NCBI RefSeq assembly: GCF_963678975.1
Contig: NC_089274.1
Span: 4,080,001 to 4,144,000 of the forward strand
Direction of reading: 5' to 3'
DNA length: 64,000 nucleotides
Origin: Dysidea avara
Taxonomy: Eukaryota > Porifera > Demospongiae > Dictyoceratida > Dysideidae
The translations under genes were made by a program, and so were the position numbers. Below are positions 35,301 to 47,765 of this stretch, piece after piece. Every line of letters begins with the position of its first letter. The stretch's first letter is position 1. Below the pieces are notes generated by a model, which worked only from the letters and a program-made list of their open reading frames with translations, made no database searches and was not told where the DNA came from.

Positions 35301-37496
35301 CATATCCTTCCCTTTCCAGATGTTCTGTTTTGTAGCAGTATCATTTATCCCAATTAAGTGGTTATTTAGCCTCACAGGAAAAGAATGTGTAGTAGACTTG
35401 TAAAAATTGAATGATTATTATGCAGTGATAGTTCTGTGAATATAAAACCATACCTGTTTGTACCTCAAGATTATGCATGGCTATATAAATTTTGTAATAG
35501 GAAAATATACTGTACTTGTACTTTACCTAAGTACTTCCAGTATGTACTTTTACTTTACTTAAATACTCTCATGATTTCAGTTGGAGTACTTGTACTTTGC
35601 AAACTCAAAAGTGCTTGTACTTTATGTACTTTTAAATGTACTTGGCTCCATGTTTGGTAAATAGGACTATATAGCTTGTAACTTAAACAATTTTATTAAT
35701 TTTTCCTGCAGATAATGACATCATAACTTGTTTTTAAAAATGTTATATATTTTTTGTCATAAACATGCTTGCATTACAAGAGTTCATAATATAAGTATTA
35801 TGAACTCTTGATAATAATAATGCTCATGTACTGATTACAATAAATACACTTGAGATTTTGTGAATTATCATCATTCCGAAGCAGAAAACATCACCAAATT
35901 ATCACAATTACATGTAGTACAAACAAACCAGCAGCAACTGTATATACATTAGTTAGTTTGTGAGCCAGTTAAATAGTGGTAGTATCCCAATGGTGTATAG
36001 GCTTAGTATTAGACAAAAAACAAGATACACAATAACTGAATTCTTGATAGATTTATTTTACCATCATGTGTTTCCATATCTTTTCAGCACAAGTGCTGAA
36101 GGTCTGTAGGACACCTGGTCCTACAGCCTGCTCAAAGACTTTAGCTACATCTGTGAAAATGGATCTTATAGCCTCTCCAAACTTCATGACTACTCCTTAC
36201 TTATCACCTTAAAATTATACCAAGCCATAGTGTTATTTTAGAGGCAGAATGTAACCAAATTTCAAGTTGGTATCTTATTCTCAACTCAAGTTATGGGTTG
36301 TCAGGAACATGTAATTGGAAAGACGACCACTTTTTTGAAGATCCCTACAGTCATCCTTGTTTATAAACAAACAATTGTTTCATAGTAAATTAACTTGACT
36401 GCATGTTTATCTCGTGTTTATCATGTGGTTGTAGAGGGTTCTTACGAGGTCAAGAAGGTGAGGCACCAGTTTGTGTTGACTTCAAGGTCACCTCCGAAGG
36501 CCAACGAGTTCTAGCTACGGTTAGTGTTATGTGTTGTATTTGTATTAGTGTTACATTGTTGTATTTGTTTGCTAAATGATGAAAGACTGCTAACACATAC
36601 AGTGTACTTGTTTTAAAGTGATCACATCAACGTACTGTTAAGACTCTGTTTTTGAGAACTCCTTATCATTGTATTAAGGGGGAAGAACTTTGGCTAATTT
36701 ATAGTTTTTGTAGTTGTATAAAGAGTCCATAATATGAAAAACGTATTGTAGACTCTTGGTTGTATGTTACTTCTTGTATATGTGATCCTTCATCACTGTG
36801 ATGGTTCCAGTATATGAGTTGTGCAATAGGGCCTGGGTCTCTAGTAAAATAGAATAGTTCATAATATCAATTCTTGTTTTGTACAGTGGGGAAATATTGG
36901 TTAATGAGCAGTACAATTGAATTTTCCCATAGTAATAGAGCCACCTTGTGCAGCATTGCATTAGTATTCCCATCCATTTTAGTGATGTCCATCTCTCTGG
37001 CACTCTATCAGTTTTGTTTGTTTTGTAAATGTTCATTAAAGAACAGCTGCAAGTGAGACCACAGATTACTTACTAGTTAGTTCCTCTAGTGCCTAGTGCC
37101 CTCATTAAGCCATCGTAGCTGCTGCTGCTGCCTTAGTTACGTTAATTACAGGGTAGCCACTGTAGAGGAAGGATTGAAGCACATACACCTGTACTATAAT
37201 AATGCTGTAGTGTGACACAATGAAAAATGTTTCGTCCTCACTGAATATATGTAATGCTGCCCCACAGCACAATAGAGTAAATGCCACACTACAATAGTTG
37301 TGTGCCCATGATTACATGCATGCTACCCAGTGTACTGAATACACAGCATTTTTTATACCATTTCACTCCACAGGCGTGGACTAGTGGAAGGATTAGCTTG
37401 ACACCAATGCAAGATGGCTGGCATGCAACATCAACACAATCCTTACTGACACAGATTGACAAGACTCACTTATACTCACTACCAACAACTGACTAA
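26303..37496 (+). CDS. AAAS: aladin, WD-repeat nucleoporin
   Basis: Sixteen exons: 26303-26404, 26478-26590, 26908-26969, 27018-27100, 27276-27322, 27494-27560, 27637-27668, 27742-27804, 27925-28008, 29936-30056, 32567-32752, 33297-33478, 33949-34016, 34264-34336, 36435-36519, 37374-37496. All phases fit and give 496 residues. Aladin is a peripheral nuclear pore protein with a WD40 propeller. Matches in order are WRDNGLYQALEV, VVRYISWHPIHNWLAIA, PGHVPVTSLTFSPDGHLL, VWDVS, GGGVSLVSWSPDG, FRLWECNKWSCEKW, LSGRC, WSPAGDYLLFA, SMAWDSSGERLAV and GFLRGQEGEAP. The last exon (TSGRI then about 34 residues) is shorter than the vertebrate tail. Exon 10 lies within 100 bp of a foldback element. Introns hold several mobile elements. 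A decayed copy follows at 37786. Confidence 0.93.
28886..29097. mobile_element. foldback MITE in aladin intron 9
   Basis: Left arm contains AAATAAAAGCAGTGAAACAA, GGGAGG and GCAGCTATACTAGTGGA; the right arm carries the inverted sequence TCCACTAGTATAGCTGC, CCTCCCTAGTTT and a decayed TTTTTATTT. A second, inner inverted pair (AATCCCTGCTT / AAGCAGGAATT) makes a nested hairpin. No coding capacity. The rest of intron 9 (28009-29935) holds one more foldback and no gene. Confidence 0.65.
29432..29843. mobile_element. foldback MITE upstream of aladin exon 10
   Basis: Left end ATAGAGGACTTGCACGCGTG and right end, inverted, ATAGAGGACTTGCAGCGTG; arms continue through GTTGCTWRGC and ACATGTTTYGGGACA (about 55 bp with gaps). 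Flanking bases are too AT-rich to define the target duplication. The open frame on the minus strand inside it is not recognised. Confidence 0.65.
30057..32566. other. aladin intron 10, repeats only
   Basis: No gene recognised. Near 30940-31010 and 31370-31540 several stretches with AATTTTCA and TGAAAATT occur in opposite orientation, which suggests an old foldback element, but its ends are unclear. Confidence 0.4.
34701..35656. mobile_element. hAT-like non-autonomous transposon, 956 bp
   Basis: Ends CAGATATGGGGCCAAGTACA and, inverted, CAAACATGGAGCCAAGTACA. GTAAATAG flanks both sides exactly (34693-34700 and 35657-35664), the 8-bp duplication of hAT elements. Both sub-terminal regions are packed with AAGTACTTGTACTT-type repeats in both orientations (about 34720-34865 and 35505-35645), the usual arrangement of hAT transposase sites. 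No transposase is encoded. It sits in aladin intron 14. Confidence 0.85.
35777..35810. mobile_element. 34-bp palindromic CAAGAGT element
   Basis: CAAGAGTTCATAATA, a 4-base centre, then TATTATGAACTCTTG: a perfect 15-bp inverted repeat. It lies in aladin intron 14. No target duplication is visible here, unlike the copies at 36720 and 43201. Confidence 0.7.
36720..36758. mobile_element. 39-bp palindromic CAAGAGT element with 7-bp duplication
   Basis: Left end AAAGAGTCCATAATA (first base changed from C) and right end, inverted, CAAGAGTCTACAATA. GTTGTAT lies directly before (36713-36719) and directly after (36759-36765). In aladin intron 15. Confidence 0.75.
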
Positions 37497-37675
37497 TCAA
37501 TTGTACTCATTTTTAATTCAGTAAATGAAGGTGCATGTTCCAGTTATATCATGAAAACTATGTAGCATTGTTTTACCATACTAAGAATGCCTTTGGTGAT
37601 AATTATTCTTCATTGTGGGTATATACTGGTAAATGACTTCACTGGTACTCACATTCCAGCTATAGTATGGATACA

Positions 37676-37785
37676 AACTTTGTGTAAGGTACCAAGGAGA
37701 TCCAAGTAAATGCACTGAGAGTATAGCTATGGAGCTCTCCTCCTCCTATCTGCCTAGTAGGGAGACTGTTGCTATCAGTGGGTTA
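37676..37785 (-). pseudogene. aquaporin 3' end relic at duplication junction
   Basis: The minus strand reads VNPLIATVSLLGR, a stop, then ESSIAILSVHLLG, matching VNPLTATAALLGRQGESSMA of the intact aquaporin gene at 47766-48566. The match ends where aladin-like sequence begins at about 37785, which marks the join of the second tandem duplication. The sequence 37497-37675 is the decayed spacer. Confidence 0.75.
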
Positions 37786-38332
37786 CCTGATCTCAGCATT
37801 GAAGTGAAAAGTGTGTTAAGGTACTAATATCCTGGTGTTAATATGTTAGTTTATTATAATTTCATATTTCAATAGGGGGGTCACAATTATGTGCTAAAGA
37901 CAGCAAACAAGTCAGTAACAATGGGGGTGAGTGTTTTGGTTGATGGAACATGGAGGGAGGTTTGCTGGGAAGGATTGCTAGGGCTTGAGCTGTTGTTATA
38001 TTTGATTTAGTATTCTGGTCCATATCTCTTGTTGATGGGCCTCGCTTCCAAACTATGTTGGCTGTATGGGCATGGCCTTTAGGAGTATTTATTCCAGTAT
38101 AACACAATCGAGGTATTTACCCCTCGTGTTATTGATTAACTGTTTAAGAGTACATAATCATTTCTCGCCATTTAAAATCTTGTGAGTTCTGTTTTCATTG
38201 TTTGATGGTACAATAAGTATTTGCTGCAATAGTTGTATAGTCATTTACAGTGTACGTCAACATAGGGACACCATGATATTGTATTCTTATGTCACAGTAA
38301 CTTTGAGAATTCTTGGTAACACTTACAGACCA

Positions 38333-38716
38333 CCAATAGTCTATTATTTTCTATATTGTACCGTAGGTTAGCTTCAGCGTTGCTACACTTTGACCTATTA
38401 ATATCCTGGGCATGTACCGATGACCTCACTCACATTTCAATAGTCTATTATTTTCTATATTGTACGGTAGGTTAGCTACACTTTGACCTATTAATATCCT
38501 GGGCATGTACCGATGACCTCACTCACATTTCAATAGTCTATTATTTTCTATATTGTACCGTAGGTTAGCTACACTTTGACCTATTAATATCCTGGGCATG
38601 TACCGATGACCTCACTCACATTTCAATAGTCTATTATTTTCTATATTGTACCGTAGGTTAGCTACACTTTGACCTATTAATATCCTGGGCATGTACCGAT
38701 GACCTCACTCACATTT
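38333..38716 (+). repeat. 93-bp minisatellite built from an exon and its splice acceptor
   Basis: About four units. CAATAGTCTATTATTTTC starts at 38438, 38531 and 38624, an exact 93-bp period, with a longer first unit from about 38333. Each unit contains the polypyrimidine stretch and acceptor of aladin exon 10 (TACCGTAG followed by GTTAGC) and the exon part encoding PGHV then VTSLT. The parent exon at 29936-30056 is single copy, so the array arose after duplication. Confidence 0.92.
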
Positions 38717-41700
38717 CTCTGGACGGACATCTCCTATCCTGCTAATGGTATCATGTTGGTAAGTTGCCTTGTTTTGCCTTGTAGGACTTCTAAGGAATTG
38801 TATGCATTTATGGTTTTAGCATGTGTATTTATGTTTGAAAAGAGAACGTGTGTGTTAATAACCATTTGGCTATTGAATTCATGGTTTTCCATGAATCCAA
38901 TGATTGGATGTTGTTTTTGTCAAAATTTGAAAACAAAAACAAACCAACTTTTTTAAAATTGTATTCATATGGGATATACTATACAGTCTCTAACTGACTA
39001 ACATTGATAAATATTTAGCTGAAAAGGAAACTTATTTTGTTACACAAATACTACATATGAAGCAATCACTATTGACTTATGAAAGATTATAAGCTTATCA
39101 CTTCTTCAGAAAGCAATTTACCCATTGTTTATAACCAATAGACCTCCTGTCAGTTTTGACCATGTTTAGGTTTCCATTATTTATAACAACCATTGATCTG
39201 TATAGAGTTATAGAAATTACAACTTTGCAATGAAAGTATTGTATAATTAGTAATGTAATACAACCTGTTATTGTTGCATTATGGTAGCTGCATTTCGTGG
39301 AACTGTTGAAGTTCACAGAACTGTTTATCATAATACTTGTTGATGCAGTGGTGATTTACACCAATGGATTTGAATTACGTTGTTGCCGGCTAATTTAGAA
39401 ATGTATTTTCTTTCTGTAATTTGTGAGTTGATATTTGTCCGATCCACTTTAATGATCCATACAAGTTTGTTTTTCCAAAGCTGTTTCACTATCTGTGTAC
39501 TATATGTACTTGGCCATTAGACCAGTGTTACTTCAATAGGATATTGAAATACATCACTACCGTTCCTTAGTTTCATGTGATCACACTAATGACAGTTGAC
39601 TAGCAGGAATACTGTGTGTATAGTGACATGCACATTTCCACACTGAAATCCCATCGTGTGATGATTTAAGAATTACATAATATGTATTATAGCAAGTATA
39701 GTAACAGCCTTTTCAACCGGATGTTCAACTCAAACATGGCCGTACTCATACTACCCAAAGTCATAAGCGGCTTAACTATATAAAGGAGTATGGTTAGACC
39801 AGTGTTACTTCAGTATGGAATAGGATATTGAAATACATCACTACCCTTTTCAAAGTGTACGTATATGCTTTAAAATACAGCTCACTATAAAGTTGCTGTG
39901 AACAAAATAGTGTATCCAAAGTTTTAGCAGTCTACAGCCACATATTCCCTGGATACAGTAAGGTCAGCTGTGTTGACCCTAAATCAGTTGTCAGTAGTCA
40001 GGCTCTTATAGATCATGTAACTACACTAGTCAGCTGTCCCACCATCCTGTATGCCTAACTTGTAACCAAATTCATTAATAGTTATAACTTGTGATTGTCA
40101 ATGGGGTGCTGTTTGAGAGGTCAGCACTGCTTGAGTTGAAAGCATTTAATGAAGTAATCCTCTTTGTGGTCTGGGTTTCTGTTCTGGACTACTGGTAAAA
40201 CCCTTTTGGAAAAACCACCTCTGTAATGACCAACATTTTTTCAAAATTGTGGTAAGGTGAGACACCTATTTAATGCAGTAGTAAGATCAAAGAAAAATGA
40301 CCCTTTGACTTGGCAGGGTTCACCATAAACTTGTAAAGTTATACATGCACACACCATAGTGTAACTCAATACCATGTAATTTCTTGTATATTAGGTCTGG
40401 GGTGTTTCTTTGGCAGTAGCAACGTCACTTCAAAGAATTGGTGGTGGAGATGTGTCCTTGCATCATGGTCTCCAGATGGCCTCAGGGTGTTTGTTGCTAC
40501 ACCAACTGCAATGTTTAGACTATGGGAGTGCAGCAATTGGAGTTGTGAGAAATGGAGCAATTTGTCAGGAAGATGAGTAATATGTTTCAAGCTTTAAACA
40601 ATTTTAAGTCTTCTTTTTTTCTGTAGTCTGCTATTTTAATTGTTACATTTGCTTCTACAATCATGTACACTAACGTACCATCGTTTTACCATATTTGGGT
40701 ACAGTTGTAAGACTAGGACATTACAGTACAAGCTATACTATCAGGCTTCATATAATATCATAGAGACACTGTCCTGGTGTGATGTAGAATAATGTTTATA
40801 TGAAGGTGGAGTTATGTATATTTTTATGAGGGAAAATTGAAAGCAGTACAACATGAGAACTTTATGTGCTATATTGTCTACAGAAAGTTGTCACAAATAA
40901 CAGATATGTTCAGCCATGTTTCAGTACTCAGAATTGTGCTTGTAACAACCAGTTGATTTTATTACACAGGGAAGCCACAACCCTAGTTGTCCCTTGTGGT
41001 CCTAAATTTGTTCACTTGTCATTTACAGGTGTCCTGATAATTGCCCTCATAAAATTAACAGATGTGGGGGAAATTGGAGTAGGCTGAAATTTAAGACCTG
41101 GTCTTTGCTATACCAACACAAATGGTTGGTTAGGGTTCTCTTGTGTAGTTCACCTATTTGGTAATAATGTCCTTACTGGTGTTGTGTACAGGGGATCCTG
41201 TGTAACATTAGACACAACCAAAAAATGTCCCGACTGTGTCCTAGTGTTCTAGTTTATGTACTAGTGGAGACTGGTACCTTGACTAAGTGACTGGATTATG
41301 CAGTTGTTCTGAAAGACTAGTTCCTGGCTTATCAGCAAATATAACTGGACAGAGTAAGAGACATTTCTACTGGTATTGATTTGCCTATAGTTTCCTAGTA
41401 ATTCTTCTTTTCAGCTGCTAACAGTCTTGTCCTGGTTATGCAGAAATTTGTACTCAAATTAGACAACAAATTGTACACTACACTTTTATAAATTGAAACT
41501 TGAAAATTTGCACATTGAAAATGGTAATACTTAGCTGCATAATCTAGACACTTGGTTAAGTTCCAAAGTATTCCTTAGTACATAAACTGACCTAGAAAAT
41601 CAGCCGCAACAATCTATACTAGATAGTTGAAATGTATCAATAGTTGCAATGGCATCACTGTTACTAACTGAGAACTGTTTACTAATCAGGGATTAATTGT

Positions 41701-43200
41701 TAGCTGTCCCAATAATTTGTGAATTTCATGATTTTGTCTCTAAAATCAGGTAGGATTATTTTTATAATGGACTTCCTACATTTTAGAATGGTGGCCAGGA
41801 TGTGATGCAAGGTGTGGGTGTGCACAAATTAGTATTTATAAACTGAGCACCATACCTTATTTGGGATATTATGATAATGCATTTCTGGACCACAGTATCC
41901 TATCAAGAGAATTATTTTTATGCATTGTTTATCAATTACTTGTGGCTTCCTGTGTGTATTATTGTTCTATTATTGGCCAATAACGCAATTTTAAGGGGGA
42001 TGGTGAATCCTGACAAATGCAATGAATGGTCATTCAGATAGTTAAAACCATCTAATTAGCAAATCAGTGAATGACAATTGAGTTACTATCTAGTGTTTAC
42101 CTGTTGCAGAGCCCATTCTGTATAACTGATAATACATGATTATTCAGGGTTCTAAAGGTGGATTTGTTTTGTGTTCCGATATATCCAGTTATCAATTAAT
42201 GAAGTACCAGTCTGCCAAACACATTAGACCGTGATCCGTTAGACCACTTCTAATCAGATTGTGATCTGTTTCTTGAAATCTAGACACTTGGTGTGCAACT
42301 ATAATACGACAAGTGAAATTCACTTGTTGTATACACAACTCTACGTGACTGTGGAACGGTCAGTGAAGCAAATGTGGGACAGTAAAGTGGTCACGTTCAA
42401 ATAACTTGGTCACATAGAGCTGTGTCACTTGCACCAAGTATTGATGACTAATTATTGGTTCCCTATAAAATAGTCTTAATTTTAGGCTTTATGCTTATTA
42501 TTGTCTGTAGCAATCAGACTTGCCAAAAAAATGTCCTGATTTACCAGGTTACATAATGTACTACAGAGCTACCAAGAGTATTATGATAGTGTTTATGAAG
42601 CCTTGGAGCTACTTTATTAGTGTCCAGATTACTCAGGTGTCCTCATTTCCAATTATCCATATCCATCATATATGTCCCCTAGCCTGGTAGCAATAAATAA
42701 ATTCAGCAACTCAGCATTATACCAGGTGTAATATGATATGTTTGTAGTAAAGTGCTCTAATTATACATTGTAATTTTAATCAGGTAAATTCTTAGAATTA
42801 ACTCGGAAATTTCCCTAACCTTATGTATATTAATTACTGTGGTTGAAAGGGAAACTATCCCTTATTGTGACATCATTACTTGGGTATGCTAAAAAGTATT
42901 CATTGCCTCACTAAAACTGATCTTGTACTGGAGCTAGTTCTGTCAAATTTAGCAAACGTACATAATTCCCAATTTAACTGTTGTTGTTCCAGTCTATGGC
43001 ATTGGTCTTGAAATTTGGCAGTGAGTTCATTTAGAAAGTAACCGTACACGAATAACACATACACACATGGCAGAGCTTTTACTGTGTAATAATTTATGGC
43101 TATTGGTAATTTGTCATGTCTATCGGGCATGGCCCATGTAAGTCAGAATGTAATTTAGTACAAATTTTTGAAGGAATTTACCAAGTGTTTGTAGTAATAG

Positions 43201-43237
43201 CAAGAGTTAATAATAGTAGTACTATTATTAACTCTTG
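43201..43237. mobile_element. 37-bp palindromic CAAGAGT element with 7-bp duplication
   Basis: CAAGAGTTAATAATAGT and its inverted copy form a near-perfect palindrome of 37 bp. GTAATAG flanks both sides directly (43194-43200 and 43238-43244). Lies within the aladin pseudogene. Confidence 0.78.
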
Positions 43238-46200
43238 GTAATAGTGTGGTATCTAGCATCTCACACCAGTATTGCAATGAATTATATATTGTCAATAATT
43301 CTAAATAATGTGGATTACTGGTAGTCTGGTAAACTGGTCTCCATCCTCTGTATCGTGTTGCCTTTAGCAACTACCATGTTTACTTAGTGGGTTAGGTTAA
43401 TCTCAACAATTATTACTAATATGGTGTTGTGTATACCAAATGTGATGTGTTACACAGTGGAACTTTTCTTAAAGCCATGCAGGACATTTATTTATATCTC
43501 CTTATAAAGGTCATCTGTCTAAAGCTAGATGCCTTATTAAGGACAAAAGTTCTTTTGTAGTTTAAAAGGTTTAAAAGTACATGTAGTTCTGTGTAGCAGC
43601 TGTTTCCTACAATAATATCATGGTAGGGTGAAGTTTGTGAGCTTGTGATGAATCAATCAAAGAGGATGACCAGTGTTGCTCTATTGCTAAACCCTTTGTG
43701 TTATAATGAAATCTCTCTTAGGACTTACGGACTAGATAGAAGACAGAATTTTGACCCTGTATAAGTTTAAGTCTGCATTTTTCTTACTGAAAAATCATAC
43801 CTGATATTCTTGATACAGAAGTATATCCATGTTAATATGTATTGTACTACAAGTGTAATAGGTGTTTGCTATATTAAGATATTTCATGTATATCTACAGC
43901 CTACAGGAGATAGAGTAATGTTGTAATGTTATACTGAACTTTTAGACATAGTACTATTTCTTTACAAATGTATTACAGAAGTACTAATTTCAATGTAGGA
44001 ACCCTCTCCAACTGTATATCATTTAAAAAAAATAAAACAACATGTGTATATTGCATTACGAGGACAAGAAGGTGAGGCACCGGTTTGTGTTGACTACGAT
44101 AAGGTCACCTCTGAAGACCTAGCTACAGTTAATGTACTGCGTAACCAGTGTAAATACATAACAGTCAATGTGAACTGCCACACGCTTATTTTAAAATCTT
44201 GTATTCCTTAGATAATCTATGTAATACTTTCAGTTGGTCCCAAGGTGTCCATTTTATGCAAATTCCACTAAGCAATATGCATAAGTATGGAACCCAACAG
44301 ATGTGCTACTAGTACTACATTTGGTACATACTGTCAGTGGTGTATCATGAGGTGTCTTGTTGCAGAAATTTGCAGTAGTTTACTGAACAAGGCTGACTAC
44401 AGTTGGGATACTTGGTACTTTGTGTTATTAGATGTTGCGCAGCAAAAATTAATTTTCAGTTGAGTTGTATGACTCACAAATAGAAATACATACTGTACTT
44501 AGATAAGCTTTATGTTATCTTTCTATGCTTTTAGGCTCTCTTTGATGGTTCCTTATTGGGGGAAACACCTCAGCTAATTATGGTGCAACAAAATGTTATT
44601 ATATATAGTTACGAAACTTCCTATATATAGTTGCTAGTCCTATAGCTAAGTCATTGTGATGGTTCCAGTGTATAAGTTGTGCAATACATTGGAGAGAGGT
44701 CTGCATGGGGTCTCTAGAAATGATACTCCTTTACTTTGTATGGTGGGGAAGTTTGATCAATTAAAAGTTTTTCTCAACTCATTACAATGAACCTCTCTTA
44801 ACAATCTCCCCTAATTAAGGACACAATAGCATCATAAGGACAAAGCCAACGCTCCACACATTTTTACCTCTGAAAGAGGAAAACCTCTATATATTACAGC
44901 AAATATAGACCTAAACTTCTGGGTGGTCCAAAAGTGTCCATTATGGATAAGTTACACTGTACTTCATTATACTATACTATATAGACAGCTTGCCTTTTTG
45001 GGGCATGTTCGCTGTGTAACGTATCCTTCTGTTCTCGTACCATCAATAGAAAATTCCTTTTAAACTGTTTTAGCAGAATTTGTTTAATGTATTATTCTAA
45101 GCAGTGGTGAAGTCTTACAAAGAATATTGTCAGTGAGTTTTCACTGCTCCCTAAAACCTACATCATATAACTCTTACTAACCTTATTTATTCCGTCTCTC
45201 CTTTGTGCCAGGTAGTATCGTCATAACTATCGTCTTAAAAACGGCCAAAAGGAGTAGTGGTAGCAATTCTTTATACTATAGTAGTCATACTAAGGGCTGA
45301 CTAGCACTAAGATGCTAAAACTAATCATTGTCATAGGCCGTAATACATTTTTTGAACTCCTACAAAATTCTGAGAGTACTGATGTGTCACGGACAAGATC
45401 TGAAAACTTGTCATCTAAAAGTATTCATCTTGACAATCATTGCATCATCATTGTGTAATTTGTTCTTCAAATAATGACCAGGCAGGAAACCAGAAAGATG
45501 CAAGGATAAAGGTTTTGGTGAAATTTGGTCCCAGCAAGCCTGACTCCATCTGTTTCTACCACTGGAAAGAGGAAACCTCTAAAACTTCTTGACCCATATA
45601 AATATGAAGTTTCTTATCCTGATCGGTGTCACTATTTCCATTGTTGGTTGAGTACAGTAATATCCCCCCCCCTGACAAGGTCATTACTCATCATAACTTC
45701 TATGGCTACACATAGTGATAATGATTTTAGTGTAGTAATAAACACTGCTCTATTACCCTGTTATAGCATTCAAAGGTACTCAAATGCTGTTTTACAGTCA
45801 TAATGTGATCATTTGTTCTGAAAACTAGCTATCAAGAAGTTGTAGTGATTTTTGATAAAATTCAACTATTGAAGCACACGTTAGTATTGCCACTGAGCAC
45901 ACAGGATAGTAGTTCTAACCAAAGTCAATTGTAGCAGTAAGTTATAGACCACAGCAAACTGTGTCATAACAGAATTGGAGTATATAGTGATAATTGTTGT
46001 TTACTACACTGTCATCAAGGTTTGATTATAGTCACTTAACCTTGTATGACTGAATACTGATACATTAGGATCATATGACTAACAGTCTTATTCTTCACTG
46101 CAGCATGTACTACATTCTTGAAGTCATATGTTGACCAGTCCTGTGATCATGAATATGCAATTTTTACCCTGTTTGTGCCAAGTTGTGTGTAAACCCTGTG

Positions 46201-47765
46201 TTTCAGGTCAAGGAGCTGTGAGCCTGTGAAAACATACCGGTACTCATTTGTATGGGAACCAAAATGTGGTTCTGAAAATCTGTACTCCAGACATTGCCAA
46301 TCCTTAAATTTCTCATGCAGTGGTTTATTAAGAATGTTAATGTTTAATCCAATTTGTGATGCCATCAAGCAATGGGGTTGTCGAAAATGATCAAGATACT
46401 CCAATAGAGCAGTCAAATGCTCTAATATAACAGTCAATCATCAATGTGTATGTCATACACTATTCCTAATTCCCAAACATAGCTAAATAAAGTGCATACC
46501 ATGATATCATTAGAACACCTCATTACAGTAACCATGTCAAACAGGTTAAATATAGCTCAGGTGTACTTCATGAAATAACAAGATCATCTCTGACCATATC
46601 AAATGGGTCTCAAACAGTCACAGTATTATTACATTTTGCCCAGCCATGTGTTTTTAATATGTTTACTGATTTACAGTGGAAACTCACCACTGAAACAATT
46701 AGAGTAATGAGTGTTCAATTAGAGTAGTCAAATACATGAATTGTTTTAGTGTTGATTATGAACATTTCAAGTGTATAATAACAGTTCATTCACATGAATG
46801 ATCCAGTGAAACTTTTAGGTTTTCTGGGGATCACCTAGTGTTCTACATTAAGCTGCATAGCATGGAGTAAATATATAAAGAAAAGTTTGTATATTTGCAT
46901 TCTTAATAGTGTGGTTACCACATAGGGTGGGGGGGATCTGCAAGTTATCACCATTCAAATTTCCAAGGGGGGTTAATATTACACAAAGTGAAGAGATTTG
47001 CATCTTTACAAGCTCCAATGCACATGTAATGTACTGTGGAGATGTTTTAAGATGGTGTGGTTGGCCACAACCATATGCATTTCAATACCGTGTTCAGATT
47101 TTTGTACACTGTTTCTGGCACTATCATAGATCTCTAACAGATTTTCATCAAGGTGACACAATGCTTATGTTGAATGTTTTCAGGTCTTTGTACTGCACTA
47201 ATAATAACAGTGACAATGGTACCACAATGTTCTAGACTTGACACGTGTTTCAACAACACCATGTGTTCTTGTATTTTGAGTAGGAATTTTCAAATAAATG
47301 AAGAAAAAAACCTCATTGAAGAAAACCTGCTATATGGTACCAAATATTACAGAACCTACATTTGTGACTCTGATGTGCTAATACTACAGTGAAGGGAAAC
47401 TCATTATTAGGGCCACCAAATAAATATGACTGGCAGTGAGTAAAGTACAACTTAGCTATGTTTGGGACCAACTTGATATCTAGCCTTAGTAAAGCAGTGG
47501 CCGGGAGTAATTTTAACTATTTCACTCCACAGGGTTGGACCTGGAAGGAATTGATGGATTATCTTGACATCAATACAGGATATATAGCTGATCAACGTAA
47601 TACTTACCGACACAAGATCAATAAGATTTATCAAATGGTTAATTTGTATAAATTGTGTTCATTACAACACATAAATAAACACATCTGTTCACTAGAAAAT
47701 TGCATTGCTTTTGCTGAGAATGCCTTTGATAAATAATTCCTGAAAATGATTCATCATTGAGATAT

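Larger units (their letters stand above)
37786..47640 (+). pseudogene. AAAS: aladin pseudogene, exons 7-16 in decayed form
   Basis: Relics in the order of the parent gene: exon 7 at about 37795 (CAGCATTGAAGTGAAAAGTG), exon 8 at 37876-37920, exon 9 at 38038-38110, exon 10 as a tandem array at 38333-38758, exon 11 at 40396-40578, exon 15 at about 44057-44135 and exon 16 at about 47533-47640. Exon 11 lost a base in the GGVSLVSW region and so shifts frame; exon 15 has internal deletions. No intact exon 12-14 was found. Exons 1-6 are absent because the duplicated unit starts in intron 6/exon 7. The intervals 38760-40395, 40580-44050 and 44140-47530 are degenerate intron sequence without genes, apart from the small element at 43201. 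Confidence 0.87.

Noticed and set aside
38333..38716. Regular 93-bp repeats as a CRISPR-like array
   Set aside because: Units are contiguous with no unique spacers and derive from an exon; the host is an animal genome.
47458..47736. Plus-strand frame of 92 codons as a new gene
   Set aside because: It overlaps the relic of aladin exon 16 with its acceptor and shows only partial similarity to the parent exon.
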